From NCBI RefSeq assembly GCF_000701425.1, contig NZ_JNIW01000013.1:1-64000 (forward strand): a stretch of 64,000 nucleotides of DNA, read 5' to 3'. The notes beneath the pieces were generated by a model. That model made no database searches, was not told the origin of the DNA, and saw nothing but the letters and a program-made list of their open reading frames with translations. Of the stretch, positions 42,658 through 53,671 are shown piece by piece. The DNA comes from Deinococcus frigens DSM 12807 (lineage in GTDB: Bacteria; Deinococcota; Deinococci; Deinococcales; Deinococcaceae). Position numbers and translations under genes: made by a program. How positions within the stretch are numbered: position 1 is the first letter of the stretch; each line of letters starts with the position of its first letter.

Positions 42658-44418
42658 ATGCCCGAGAATGACCCTGAGAATGACATGGCGCTGATTCCCA
42701 GTCTTACTCCTTTTTTTGAGCGGGCCGAACACTTTGCCGCGCTGGCCACCGCCTTCAGTCCGGCGGGGGCAGACGGTCCTGACGCCCTGACGGTCGCCCG
42801 GCTGGCCCATCAGATGGGCGAAATTGACCTGGGCCGCGCCCTGTTGGCGCGCACGGGCGGGTTGCTCGACAGCGCCGATGCCCGGGCTGTCCTTGCAGCG
42901 CCCCTGCCGTCAGCCCTGTTGCAGGCCGCCCGCGCCGGCCAGGGCACGCCGCCGATCCTGCCGAACTGGAGCAGTGGCGAGCGCGAGATGTTCGTGCGGG
43001 TCCTGGCCGGGTATCTGCTGCTGGACGATCCCCGCGCCGAGCCGCAGCCCGCGTCCGGGCGACGCTCGGCGGGCCTGTGGGTGCTGCCCGCCCGCAACGA
43101 GCTGGAACGCTGGACACAGGGCCTGGGTTGCCTAAAGGACGACGCCACGCCGCAGGCCGGTGGCGCAGGCATGCCGCCCAGCACCTGGACCAGTGCCAGT
43201 TGGGGGAGCCGCTGGGGAATCAGGCGTTTTCTCATGGCGCAGGGATTCACGCCAGGTGAGGCAGGCGGGCAGATTGACGTGGAGTCCACCGAGGAACTGG
43301 TCGCCACACTGAGTGCGGCGTACAGCCGGAATCTGCCGCGTCTGGTCCGGCTGCTGTCCAGGCCCCTGCTGATCGACGGCTTGCAGAGTCTCCCGGAGGC
43401 CGTCCTGGAGACTCTGGGCGGATTGCTGGGAGACGCGGTGCGGGTGTTTGGCTGGACCGTCATCGGTCTGCCTGGCGTGGAGAGAACCTGGCCCGCCGCC
43501 TTCAAGCCCTGGCCTGTTGCTCTGGCCCCCGGCACGGGTGGCCGCCCGGTAGACCCGGTAGCTGTCCCTGGAGTCGCCGCTGGCCCCACCTCAGCGACTT
43601 TTCGCCTGCACCTGTGGAAGGAGCGCCTCACGCTGGGAGGGCTGGCCCAGATGGTCCGGCAGACCCCCGGGCGCACCCTGGTGATGCTGCCGTCGCGGGG
43701 CAGCGCCGCACGCTTCGCGGGTCTGGTGGACCACGCCGCGCTGCTGTCGACCAGCCTGTGTCCGGCCCACCTGGATGACCGGGCGGACGCCCTGGCGGAT
43801 CAGGCGGCGGTACCGATCTGCGTGGTGGCCACCACGCTGCCCTCCGCGCAGATCGGTCATTTTGATCAGGTCTGGCATCTGGTTGCGCCGCTGCCCTATC
43901 TGGTCGAGGCCGCGGCACTGTGCTCGGGCGATTTCCACGTGCTGTCACTGGTGGATGTGGCTGTCCCCCTGGTCTGGGCCGCGCCGGTCCAGCAGACCGT
44001 TGCGCTGCTGGAGCAGGGCGCAGCGGCCCTGAGCGCTCCGGAAATCCACCAGGCGTATTACGCGGCCAACCAGGCCGCCCAGACTGGGCAGCGCAGGGCG
44101 TACCTCCAGGGCTGCCGCGCTGAACTCAACTACGCCTCACTGGCCTCGGAATTGTTGCCCAGAGCGGAGCATTCGGTGCCAGCGCTGATTCCGTACAACG
44201 ATCCGGCCCGCCAGGCCATCGTTCGGCTGGGCCGCTCGAACTGGCTTTCCAGCAAGGATCTGCGTTACGCGGCGTGGCTCACTCCCAGTGAGGCCATGCG
44301 GGCCGTCCAGCGCGGTGACGCGCAGCCCAGCGGGTGGCCGCTGCTCTGGACGGCGACTTACCATCCGCTCTACGGTCTGGCAGCAGACGTGGTGGCCCAG
44401 ACACAGCTCATCGATTGA
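42658..44418 (+). CDS. Cas3-helicase-like protein with degenerate ATPase motifs
   Basis: 586 aa, no signal peptide or membrane segment. From ~residue 139 it follows a Cas3 (SF2) helicase core in order: LWVLPARNELERW (motif Ia-like, 140-152), IDVESTEELVATL (~206), PLLIDGLQSLP (236-246, where Cas3 has an Asp-Glu box), WTVIGLPG (motif III place), RTLVMLPSRGSAARF (~339), STSLCPAHLDDR (364-375), ICVVATTLPSAQIGHFDQVW (387-406, motif V place) and YLVEAAALCSGDF (414-426, motif VI place without its arginines). The end has PALIPYNDPARQAI and YHPLYGL, as in Cas3 C-terminal domains. P-loop and HD nuclease are absent. It lies 34 bp after the kinase gene, so it is probably co-transcribed. Homology is by eye; function unknown. 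Confidence 0.6.
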   Translation: MPENDPENDMALIPSLTPFFERAEHFAALATAFSPAGADGPDALTVARLAHQMGEIDLGRALLARTGGLLDSADARAVLAAPLPSALLQAARAGQGTPPILPNWSSGEREMFVRVLAGYLLLDDPRAEPQPASGRRSAGLWVLPARNELERWTQGLGCLKDDATPQAGGAGMPPSTWTSASWGSRWGIRRFLMAQGFTPGEAGGQIDVESTEELVATLSAAYSRNLPRLVRLLSRPLLIDGLQSLPEAVLETLGGLLGDAVRVFGWTVIGLPGVERTWPAAFKPWPVALAPGTGGRPVDPVAVPGVAAGPTSATFRLHLWKERLTLGGLAQMVRQTPGRTLVMLPSRGSAARFAGLVDHAALLSTSLCPAHLDDRADALADQAAVPICVVATTLPSAQIGHFDQVWHLVAPLPYLVEAAALCSGDFHVLSLVDVAVPLVWAAPVQQTVALLEQGAAALSAPEIHQAYYAANQAAQTGQRRAYLQGCRAELNYASLASELLPRAEHSVPALIPYNDPARQAIVRLGRSNWLSSKDLRYAAWLTPSEAMRAVQRGDAQPSGWPLLWTATYHPLYGLAADVVAQTQLID

Positions 44419-44926
44419 CCATGGCAGCAGGGGCCAGACGTCACGCACAATCACCGCCATTGACGCTCCAGGGGACCGTCCCAGTGGGGCGTGAGGACGG
44501 GTCCATCAAAGCAACCCGGGACAGGGCAGAGATTGAGCGTTTGGTCGTCCGGCAGACGGACTGCTGGCCACAGGCCCACCTCGGGTGGTCACCTCCTGCG
44601 GCCTCCGATTCAATCGTTTGCGAAGGCCAGACGGAACAGACGGAAGCCGTACAGGGCATTGGTCAAAAGAGTTGTGCGCTGTTGACCGAACGGGCGGACA
44701 AGCGTCCTGATGGGCGTCTGTCCATGAAGACTGCCCGTGCTGCCCAGGACCGTAAGTGAATTTCGCTGAGCATCTGGGACTGGTACAGCTCTGAAGGAGA
44801 GAATGGAAGCATCGGGAGTCTTCTTTCCGGATGCTTCCATTCGGACCAATGCTCCCAAATGTCGGGCCGATAAAGCACAAAAATTTCCAAATCGTGTCTG
44901 GACGCTGCCAGGCCCAGGCCCGGTGG
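44419..44926. other. 508-bp convergent intergenic region holding a MITE-like element
   Basis: It lies between the Cas3-like gene and the end of ribH. Positions 44654-44854 are a repeat element (separate entry). The remaining sequence shows no supported gene. Confidence 0.55.
44654..44854. mobile_element. MITE-like repeat, copy A
   Basis: 201 bp bounded by GGGCATTGGTC (44654-44664) and GACCAATGCTC (44844-44854), an inverted repeat matching at 10 of 11 positions. It shares its inner sequence with copy B at 49117-49288 in the same orientation; the best stretch is TTGACCGAACGGGCGG with CAAGCGTCC and ATGGGCGTCTGT following. It also holds a 13-bp perfect stem (GAATGGAAGCATC at 44801-44813 with its complement at 44830-44842). 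It has no coding capacity. No certain target duplication was seen. Confidence 0.7.
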
Positions 44927-45403
44927 TCAGGCCGGTCCTGCGGGCATCTGCTTCAGGAGATTGACCGTTTCGATCATGGCCATCACCGCCTCGCCTCCCT
45001 TATTCCCAGCCTTGATCCCGGCGCGGTTGAGGGCCTGCTCGACGGTGTCGGTGGTCAGGACGCCGAACGCCACCGGCACGCCCGTCTGGAGCGAGGTGTT
45101 CAGGATGCCGGTGGCCGCGCCGCCCGCGACAAAATCGTAATGATCGGTGTCGCCCTTGATGACGGCCCCCAGGCAGATCACGGCGTCGTACTGACCGGAC
45201 TCCGCCAGCCTGCGGGCGATCAGCGGCACCTCGTAAGCGCCGGGGACGAGGTAGTGGTCCAGATGCTCTGTTTTTCCGCCATGCTGGACGAACGCGAGTT
45301 CCGCGCCCTCTACCAGGCGGTCCACGATCAGGTGGTTCCAGCGGGTGCTGATCACGGCAAACTTCAGGTCGGTGGCGAGCAGGTGGGCTTCAATTCGGTT
45401 CAT
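44927..45403 (-). CDS. ribH: 6,7-dimethyl-8-ribityllumazine synthase
   Basis: 158 aa, normal length. Conserved features: FAVISTRWNHLIVDRLVEGA, the substrate loop VPGAYEVPLIARRLAESG, LGAVIKGDTDHYDFVAGGAATGI and PVAFGVLTTDTVEQALNRAG, with catalytic His in the DTDHYDFV segment. It condenses the ribityl pyrimidine with dihydroxybutanone phosphate in the penultimate step of riboflavin synthesis and assembles into 60-mer or pentamer shells. Last gene of the operon, 66 bp after ribBA. ATG with GGAG upstream. Confidence 0.96.
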   Translation of the reverse strand: MNRIEAHLLATDLKFAVISTRWNHLIVDRLVEGAELAFVQHGGKTEHLDHYLVPGAYEVPLIARRLAESGQYDAVICLGAVIKGDTDHYDFVAGGAATGILNTSLQTGVPVAFGVLTTDTVEQALNRAGIKAGNKGGEAVMAMIETVNLLKQMPAGPA

Positions 45404-45469
45404 GGATTCTCCTTGGGGCAGGGGTGGGGCGGGAGGTCCAGCAACGGAACCTGGACCCCTCCACGGCGC

Positions 45470-46692
<1,223 letters not shown>

Positions 46693-46696
<4 letters not shown>

Positions 46697-47367
46697 GCGC
46701 CCACCTCTTTTCCACCGCTTGCTGCCGGGTCAGGAGTTGAGGGGGTCCAGTCCCGCATCAGCAGCAGGCGCTCGGCGTACTTGGCCATCTGATCGGCTTC
46801 CAGATTGACCTGCGTTCCGGCGGTCCAGGTGTGCAGGGTGGTCACGTCCAGGGTGTGCGGCACCAGCCACAGCGTGAACTCGTCGGTGCGCAGATCGGCG
46901 CGGCTGCCGGCCGGGCCGCCCACGTCCACCACGGTCAGGCTCACGCCGTCCACCGTGACGCTGCCCTTGGGGACCAGGTAACGGGCCAGCGCTACGGGGG
47001 CGTGCACCGTCATGGTGTACGCGCCGGGCTGGGCCTCGACGCCCAGAATCTCGCCCACGCCGTCAACGTGGCCGCTGACCACATGGCCGCCGAAGCGGGC
47101 CTGCGCGGTCATGGCCCGCTCCAGATTGACCTTGTGGCCCTCCTGCCAGTGGGGAGCAGTCTTGGCCAGGGTTTCGCGGCTGAGATCCACCGTGAAGCCC
47201 GCGCCATCCCAGGCCGTGACGGTCAAACAGGTGCCGTTCACGGCAATGCTCTCGCCCAGGGCCACGTCCGCCCACATGCTGTTCGGTTCGATGGTGACCG
47301 TCAGGTTGCCGCTGGTGTCCACGGTGCGGGCCACGCGCCCAAGCTGCTCAATGATTCCAGTAAACAT
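46693..47367 (-). CDS. ribE: riboflavin synthase, alpha subunit
   Basis: 224 aa. The start is ATG 47367, giving the standard [12 protein letters not shown]; the frame runs on to 47409 but without similarity. Two lumazine-binding repeats: the first with [21 protein letters not shown] and the second with [35 protein letters not shown] is the conserved link. It dismutates two lumazines to riboflavin. The C-terminus is somewhat extended (~15 residues beyond the core). Confidence 0.95.
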
Positions 47368-47439
47368 AGTTGACCTCGGTTGTGATGGCGGGGCAAACCT
47401 GCCCACCACCTCGCTCTCCGGAAGAGAGGAGAAAATGCG

Positions 47440-48543
47440 TCAAAGGCAGGGAATGTCGCTCAGCAGGCCCGTCACCAACACATCTGGGCCGAGCGTTTCC
47501 ACGGTCATGTCGCGCAACTCCTGGGCTTCATTCATGCGGCAGACGGGCGACGTGAGTGGCGACAGGCCACGCCCCAGCAGTTTTGGGGCGATGAAGACCT
47601 TCACCTCGTCCACCAGCCCGGCGTCCAGAAAGGCACTGAGCAGGCCAGGGCCACCTTCCAGCAGCAGGCTGGAGAGGTCCAGGCGGCCCAGTTGGGCCAG
47701 GGCATCCAGGAGCGTCGCGGCCTGCACGACGTTGACTCCTGCCGCCTCAAAGGCAGATGTTGCGGCGTCTGGAGCCGTCACGAGAACGCTGCCCGGACGC
47801 CACGCGCGGGCCTGGAGACTGGACCGGGCGCGGCGATCAAACACGACGGCGCGTGCGTCGCGGCCCCCGGAGAGGCCCCGTGTGGTCAGGGCCGGGTCAT
47901 CGCTGTGCAGGGTGCCGCTGCCGACAGCCACGGCGTCCAGCGTGTCGCGCCAGGTCATGGCCCGCGCCCGCGCCGCCGCGCCGCTGACTGCGCCGTTGCC
48001 CTCGCCCGGCGCGGCCACCTTGCCGTCCAGCGTCATGGCGTACTTGGCCACCACCCACGGGCGGCCCCGGACGATCAGGCTGCGGAAGCCCGCCTGCTGA
48101 CGCGTCGCCAGGGCTTCCAACACGTCCACGGTCACGTCGATCCCTGCGTCGCGGAGCGCCCGCACGCCGCGTCCGGCCACTGCGGGATTCGGATCGAGGG
48201 CCGCCACCACCACCCGGCGAACCCCCGACGCGATCAGGGCGTCCGTGCAGGGCGGGGTGCGCCCGTGGTGGTGGCAGGGTTCCAGGGTAACGTAGGCGGC
48301 TGCGCCGCGTGCCTGCGCTCCAGCGCCGCGCAGCGCGAAGACTTCCGCGTGCGGTTCACCGGCCCTGGGATGAAAGCCCCTTCCCACCACCTCGTCGCCC
48401 TGAACGATGACGCAGCCCACAGGTGGGTTGGGAGTTGTTCGGCCAAGTCCTCTGGCGGCCAGGTCCAGTGCGCGCGTCATCCAGCGCTCGTCTGTGGACA
48501 GGGCCGCTGCCACCCTCTCAGGCGGCACATTCACTGTATACAT
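47440..48543 (-). CDS. ribD: bifunctional pyrimidine deaminase / reductase
   Basis: 367 aa. The deaminase domain has the zinc motif HAEVFALRGAG with PCHHHGRTPPCTDALI. The reductase domain (from ~150) has KYAMTLDGKVA and LLEGGPGLLSAFLDAGLVDEV. It converts the GTP-derived pyrimidine to the ribitylamino form. The start at ATG 48543 has no ordinary SD next to it, but AAGGAGG is placed 9 nt away if the hairpin at 48551-48579 is folded, which supports this start. First gene after the FMN riboswitch. Confidence 0.94.
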   Translation of the reverse strand: MYTVNVPPERVAAALSTDERWMTRALDLAARGLGRTTPNPPVGCVIVQGDEVVGRGFHPRAGEPHAEVFALRGAGAQARGAAAYVTLEPCHHHGRTPPCTDALIASGVRRVVVAALDPNPAVAGRGVRALRDAGIDVTVDVLEALATRQQAGFRSLIVRGRPWVVAKYAMTLDGKVAAPGEGNGAVSGAAARARAMTWRDTLDAVAVGSGTLHSDDPALTTRGLSGGRDARAVVFDRRARSSLQARAWRPGSVLVTAPDAATSAFEAAGVNVVQAATLLDALAQLGRLDLSSLLLEGGPGLLSAFLDAGLVDEVKVFIAPKLLGRGLSPLTSPVCRMNEAQELRDMTVETLGPDVLVTGLLSDIPCL

Positions 48544-48550
48544 GGGTTGT

Positions 48551-48723
<173 letters not shown>

Positions 48724-49347
48724 AAGCGGCCCACCCGGAAGCGGGCCACGGTGACGGTAGCAGGTTCGGCGGAAGACAATGTAACCCCGTTGAGGGCCGG
48801 ATCGCGCAAAGCTCTTCTGGCACGGGTGCAGTGCGTATCAATTTCTCCCGTCATACGCCGTGCGTTACATCCCAGAACATTCGGGCAGGTGCCGCAGGTT
48901 CTCCCAGACCACACAGTGCGTCTTTTTCGTTTCTCCTCCCAACCGGGTTGAAAGGCTCACTTCATCACCTGAACACGCCACGTCTTGCTCCCGGCTCTCG
49001 CTCACCGCCTGTATTCAAGGCCACGTACTTCCCAGACATAGCTCCTGGCATCACAGCATCAGAAAAACGGCAGTGCTGATCTCCAGCAGGAGCAAAACGC
49101 TCTTGCCGAAGGTTCAGAGCATTTGTTAAGAGAGCTGTTGGCCTTTGACCGAACGGGCGGGCAAGCGTCCATATGGGCGTCTGTTCTGCCTGGGACGGTG
49201 GGTAAATTGTGCCGGGCAGCCGAGCATTGGGGAGAGTGGAAGCTTTCGGTGGTCCTCTTTTCTGATGCCGTACCCCGGACAAATGCTCTAAAAACTGACC
49301 TGCTCCAGCCCCAAACGGGAGTGATTGTCAAATACTCCCGGTCACCC
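48724..49347. other. 624-bp region upstream of the riboswitch, contains MITE-like copy B
   Basis: No supported gene. It must hold the rib promoter, but I cannot point to a good -35/-10 pair. Copy B of the repeat (49117-49288) lies at its far end, next to the stop of the dehydrogenase gene. Confidence 0.5.
49117..49288. mobile_element. MITE-like repeat, copy B
   Basis: 172 bp bounded by a perfect 10-bp inverted repeat, GAGCATTTGT (49117-49126) and ACAAATGCTC (49279-49288). The interior matches copy A over most of its length and in the same orientation, including TTGACCGAACGGGCGG and ATGGGCGTCTGT. It is shorter by about 30 bp and lacks the long inner stem of copy A. Non-coding. Confidence 0.7.
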
Positions 49348-50118
<771 letters not shown>

Positions 50119-50528
50119 GCCCCGGAGTGTAGGGCGGGGGGGCGTGACCGGGGCGTTCTGACCCCGGCCTCCAGCCCCGGCCTCCAACCCAGCCTCGCCC
50201 CGTCGTCGCCCAGATCAGCCAATTGCACGCGCTCCTGAAGCCGCCGCCCGGGCCACGCAGCGTTCCCGGAGGCGTCTGTGGCGGGCGGGTGCGTCCAGGC
50301 TCATTCCTCACGGGAGCGGCCCTGGGAAGCAAGGCAAGCCGGAGCAGGGACCGCCCTCCAGGTGTCAAATTAACGCACTGGCGCGCGCTCAGGTCCGTCG
50401 ACGGAACAGTCGGGACCCTGACGCCGCCCTCGATGCTCGGCGCTGCTGGAGAGAGAATCACCCGCATCACCCGCTGTGCTGTGGTGAAGGCCGTCCCCTT
50501 TTCAGGACGCCCATTTGTTCATGTTTAC

Positions 50529-50557
50529 TTGACATTCAGCACCGGCCCGAATACCTT
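50529..50557 (+). promoter_or_regulatory. putative promoter of the LacI-type regulator gene
   Basis: A perfect TTGACA (50529-50534) is followed after 17 bp by TACCTT (50552-50557), a weak -10. An inverted pair AACGT/ACGTT flanks the next bases (about 50559-50580). It would give a leader of roughly 240 nt containing the repeat array. Confidence 0.35.
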
Positions 50558-50689
50558 GAACGTGTCCACAATGTAACGTTTTCAGTCCTCGTCGCCGTCC
50601 GGGGGTCATTCAAGTCTTTTGGCGTTCCATGGGACGTTGCCGGTCTGTCCTGGGGCGTTGCACCGACGACTACCGGGGAGCCAGAGGAA

Positions 50690-50801
50690 TCACCCGGTGC
50701 AGTCACCCAGAGCTGGCGCAGTCACCCAGAGCCAACGTCACCCAGAGCCAACGTCACCCGGAGCCAACGTCACGCAGAGCGGGCACAGTCACGCAGAGGA
50801 G
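50690..50801. repeat. short tandem repeats upstream of the regulator gene
   Basis: TCACCC/TCACGC units start at 50690, 50703, 50722, 50738, 50754, 50770 and 50789 (steps 13, 19, 16, 16, 16, 19). The core is GTCACCCAGAGCCAAC. The last unit becomes CACGCAGAGGAGG and so contains the SD of the regulator gene, whose ATG follows at 50805. Confidence 0.8.
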
Positions 50802-50804
50802 GCC

Positions 50805-51812
50805 ATGCCAGAACCCACGTCCAGCCCAGTTCTCGCTTCCCCGCGCGGCTCAGGCATCCGCGAGGTGGCGCGCCTGTCGGGCGTGTCGATTGCCACGGTG
50901 TCACGGGTCTTCAACGACGCGGCCTCGGTCAGCCCGCAGACGCGCGCGCGGGTGCTGGAGCGGGCCACCACCCTGGGGTACGAGCCGAGTTCGCTGGGCC
51001 GCAATCTGGTGCGGGGCCGCAGCGAACTGCTGGGGCTGATCGTACCCAACGTGTCCTTTCCGCTCTACGGCGAGATGATTGGCGGCATTGAGGACGTGCT
51101 GGGCCGCCAGGGCATGAGCATCCTGCTGGCGTCCAGTCATGACGACGCGGCCAGCGAAGTCACGGCGGCGCAGCACCTGCTCCGGCACACGGTGGACGGC
51201 GGCATCGTCGTCAATTCGCGTCTGGACACCTCTCCGCCTGCGCCGCGCGGCATGAACTGGGTTCACATTTCCCCCGAGTACGCTGGGCTGCCCTGCCGGG
51301 TCGAGCTGGACAACGAGGAGGGCGGGCGGCTGGCGGCCCAGGAGCTGCTGCGCGTGGGAAGGCGACATCTGGCCTACGTCGGTGCGCGGGGCCGCGAGAG
51401 CGGCGAGCGCGAGCGCGGTTTCGCCGCCGAGTTGCGCCGGGCGAACCTGAGCCACCGCCGCACCGAGGGGGATTACTCCGAGCTGTCGGGAATGCGGGCT
51501 GCCCAGACGCTGCTGGAAGACGCCGCGCCGCTGGACGCCATTTTTGTGGCGGGCGACCTGATGGCTGCGGGGGTGCTGCGCGCCCTGCATGTGCGGGGTC
51601 TGCGGGTTCCAGGGGACGTGGCGGTGATCGGCTTCGACGACGCCCCACTGGCCGCGCTGCTGTACCCGCGCCTGACCAGCGTCCGGCAGCCGGCCCACGC
51701 GATGGGTGTGGCGGCGGCAGAACTCTCCCTGCGCCTGATCGCGGGCCACAGCGCCCAACCCTTGACCTTTCCGCCCGAGCTGGTGCGGCGGGAGTCTACC
51801 GGACCGCCGTGA
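50805..51812 (+). CDS. LacI-family transcriptional regulator
   Basis: 335 aa from ATG 50805, with GAGGAGG (50795-50801) just upstream. The helix-turn-helix is IREVARLSGVSIATVSRVFND (~18-38). The hinge helix region and sugar-binding domain follow: GLIVPNVSFPLYGEMIGGIE, DGGIVVNSRLD, RVELDNEEGGRLAAQELL, DAIFVAGDLMAAGVLRAL, and DVAVIGFDDAPLAALLYPRL with TSVRQPAHAMG. It probably represses the downstream transport and amino-sugar genes in response to a sugar. It is 66 bp upstream of the binding-protein gene on the same strand. Confidence 0.93.
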   Translation: MPEPTSSPVLASPRGSGIREVARLSGVSIATVSRVFNDAASVSPQTRARVLERATTLGYEPSSLGRNLVRGRSELLGLIVPNVSFPLYGEMIGGIEDVLGRQGMSILLASSHDDAASEVTAAQHLLRHTVDGGIVVNSRLDTSPPAPRGMNWVHISPEYAGLPCRVELDNEEGGRLAAQELLRVGRRHLAYVGARGRESGERERGFAAELRRANLSHRRTEGDYSELSGMRAAQTLLEDAAPLDAIFVAGDLMAAGVLRALHVRGLRVPGDVAVIGFDDAPLAALLYPRLTSVRQPAHAMGVAAAELSLRLIAGHSAQPLTFPPELVRRESTGPP

Positions 51813-51878
51813 ACCCCACCCACCTTTCCAAGCCGCCCGCCCCGCACACCCTCTCTCATCTTCGCCGGAGGAACACCC

Positions 51879-53513
51879 ATGAACAGCACCGTCAAGACGC
51901 TCGTTTCGCTTCCGCTGATCCTGACCGCCGCGCTGGGCAGCGCCGCCCACGCCCAGAATCCCAAGTCCACCTTCACCATTGTGCGCTCGACGCAGTGGGG
52001 CGCAGAAAATTACAATCCGTTCATTCCCGGTGACCAGCACCTGTTGCCCACCAACTCGGCCATTTATGAAAGTCTGTTCTTCGTCAATGCCATCAACGGC
52101 AAGGTCACGCCCGTACTGGGGACCAAGTACACCTGGAGCAAGGACAACAAGACCCTGACCGTCAGCACCCGGGGGGGTGTCAAGTGGACCGACGGCCAGG
52201 CGTTCACCGCCAATGACGCCGCCTTCAGCTTCAATTACCTCAAGTCCAATCCGGCGCTGGACACCACCGGCATCTGGAAAAGTGGCCTGAGCAGCGTCAA
52301 GGCCACCAATGCCAGCACGCTGGTCTTCAATTTCGCCACCCCCAACACCCCGATCTTCCTGTACATCGCCAACGCGCCCATCGTGCCCCAGCACCTGTGG
52401 AAGGACGTCAAGGACCCCAGCACCTTTACCAACACCAAGCCGGTGGGGACGGGTCCGTTCGTGGCCGACAGTTACAGCCAGCAGGCGCTGCGGGTGCTGA
52501 AAAATCCCAACTACTGGATGGAAGGCAAACCCGCCGTGGACGCGCTGGTGTGGATTGCCACCAGCACCAACGACGCGGCCCAGCTCAAGCTGCTGAGCGG
52601 CGAGGCCGATTTCGGTTACGTGGGCATTTCCGATCCCAAGACCTACGCGGCCAAGAGTCCGAATGCCAGCTACTGGTGGCCCACCAACAACATCAATTTC
52701 CTGTATTTCAACACCGTCAAGGCACCTTTCAATGACGCGAACTTCCGCAAGGCCGTCGCCAGCGCCATCGACACCAAGGAAGTGGCCCAGAAAGCCTATG
52801 CGGGCGCGGTGCCTGCCGCCAGCCCCGCCGCCGTCTTCCCCGGCCAGCAAAAAGAGTGGCTGTCCAAGGCCGCCGCGTCCACCTTCGACGTAACGGCAGC
52901 CGACAAGGCGCTGACCGCCGCCGGGTACAAGAAAGACGGCAGTGGCAACCGCCTGGGCAAGGACGGCAAGGCGCTGCCCAGCTTCAAGATTCTGGTGGGC
53001 GCAGGCTGGACCGACTTTATTACCATGGCGCAGGTGATCGGCAACAACCTCAAGAAGGTGGGCATCAACACCAGCATTGATCAGCAGGCGTGGGGCAGCT
53101 ATTCCGGCGGCCTCCAGACCGGTAGCTACGACATGGGCATCAGTTGGGGCTGGGGCAACGGCTCGACGCCGTTTTACACCTTCAACGCCGCCTTCAACCC
53201 GGACTTTGCCGCCCCGGTGGGCAAGACGGCCCCCAGCAACCTGTCGCGCTACACCAATCCGGCCATCACGGCGGCCCTCAAGACCTTTCGGACCACCAGT
53301 GACGCGGCCACCCAGCAAAAGGCCATGTCGACCATCGTCAACACCGTCATGAAGGACACGCCGTGGGTGCCCCTGACCGACCGCGTGAATTTCGGCCTGT
53401 TCAACACCAGTAAATTTACCGGCTTCCCCAGCGCACAGAATCCCTACAACGACGCCTCGCCCGACGATACCAACGGCGCGCGGCTGATGTACCTGAACGT
53501 CAAGCCCAAGTAA
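51879..53513 (+). CDS. ABC transporter substrate-binding protein, family 5 (amino-sugar cluster)
   Basis: 544 aa. ATG 51879 follows CCGGAGGAACACCC. The signal peptide ends at AHAQ (~residue 26). SBP_bac_5 features: GAENYNPFIPGDQHLLPTNS, GVKWTDGQAFTANDAAFSF, IVPQHLWKDVKDPSTF, LKNPNYWMEGKPAVDALVW and INFLYFNTVKAPF. This pattern is close to the cello/chito-oligosaccharide-binding members of the family as well as peptide binders. The neighbours (GH4, deaminase, GlcNAc kinase, GH84) favour amino-sugar oligomers or muropeptide fragments as ligand (inference). Confidence 0.88.
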   Translation: MNSTVKTLVSLPLILTAALGSAAHAQNPKSTFTIVRSTQWGAENYNPFIPGDQHLLPTNSAIYESLFFVNAINGKVTPVLGTKYTWSKDNKTLTVSTRGGVKWTDGQAFTANDAAFSFNYLKSNPALDTTGIWKSGLSSVKATNASTLVFNFATPNTPIFLYIANAPIVPQHLWKDVKDPSTFTNTKPVGTGPFVADSYSQQALRVLKNPNYWMEGKPAVDALVWIATSTNDAAQLKLLSGEADFGYVGISDPKTYAAKSPNASYWWPTNNINFLYFNTVKAPFNDANFRKAVASAIDTKEVAQKAYAGAVPAASPAAVFPGQQKEWLSKAAASTFDVTAADKALTAAGYKKDGSGNRLGKDGKALPSFKILVGAGWTDFITMAQVIGNNLKKVGINTSIDQQAWGSYSGGLQTGSYDMGISWGWGNGSTPFYTFNAAFNPDFAAPVGKTAPSNLSRYTNPAITAALKTFRTTSDAATQQKAMSTIVNTVMKDTPWVPLTDRVNFGLFNTSKFTGFPSAQNPYNDASPDDTNGARLMYLNVKPK

Positions 53514-53524
53514 GGCGTGGGCAG

Positions 53525-53563
53525 GGGGGGAGAGCGGGGGAAGTCCGGTTCCGCTCTCCCCCC
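53525..53563 (+). terminator. strong hairpin between binding-protein and permease genes
   Basis: GGGGGGAGAGCGG (53525-53537) and CCGCTCTCCCCCC (53551-53563) form a perfect 13-bp stem with a 13-nt loop, followed by TCTCTATAC. Same placement as in the other two ABC operons. Confidence 0.65.
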
Positions 53564-53671
53564 TCTCTATACAGACGGTCAGACGTGAGCTGTTCTCCCT
53601 TTCCCCTGCGGGGGAGGACCGGGTGAGGGGGCGCGTGACTGCTCAGTCGCCCCCGACCAGAGGAGGTCCCC

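Larger units (their letters stand above)
50119..50804. other. 686-bp region upstream of the LacI-type regulator
   Basis: Divergent intergenic region. It contains a promoter-like TTGACA (50529) and a short-repeat array ending at the regulator's SD (separate entries). The 50188-50500 part is GC-rich with no supported gene. Confidence 0.5.

Noticed and set aside
42658..44418. Functional Cas3 of a CRISPR system
   Set aside because: No P-loop, Asp-Glu box, arginine finger or HD domain; no other cas gene or array in the window.
48751..48951. Short plus-strand frame opposite the rib leader
   Set aside because: Lies in the promoter/leader region, no family similarity and no SD.
49117..49288. Coding gene in the repeat element, as frames are open on both strands
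   Set aside because: The frames differ between copies A and B and are not conserved; inverted ends and lack of codon structure fit a non-coding MITE.
50690..50801. Possible small CRISPR array upstream of the LacI-type gene
   Set aside because: Units are only 13-19 bp apart, so there is no room for unique spacers, and no cas1/cas2 genes are nearby.
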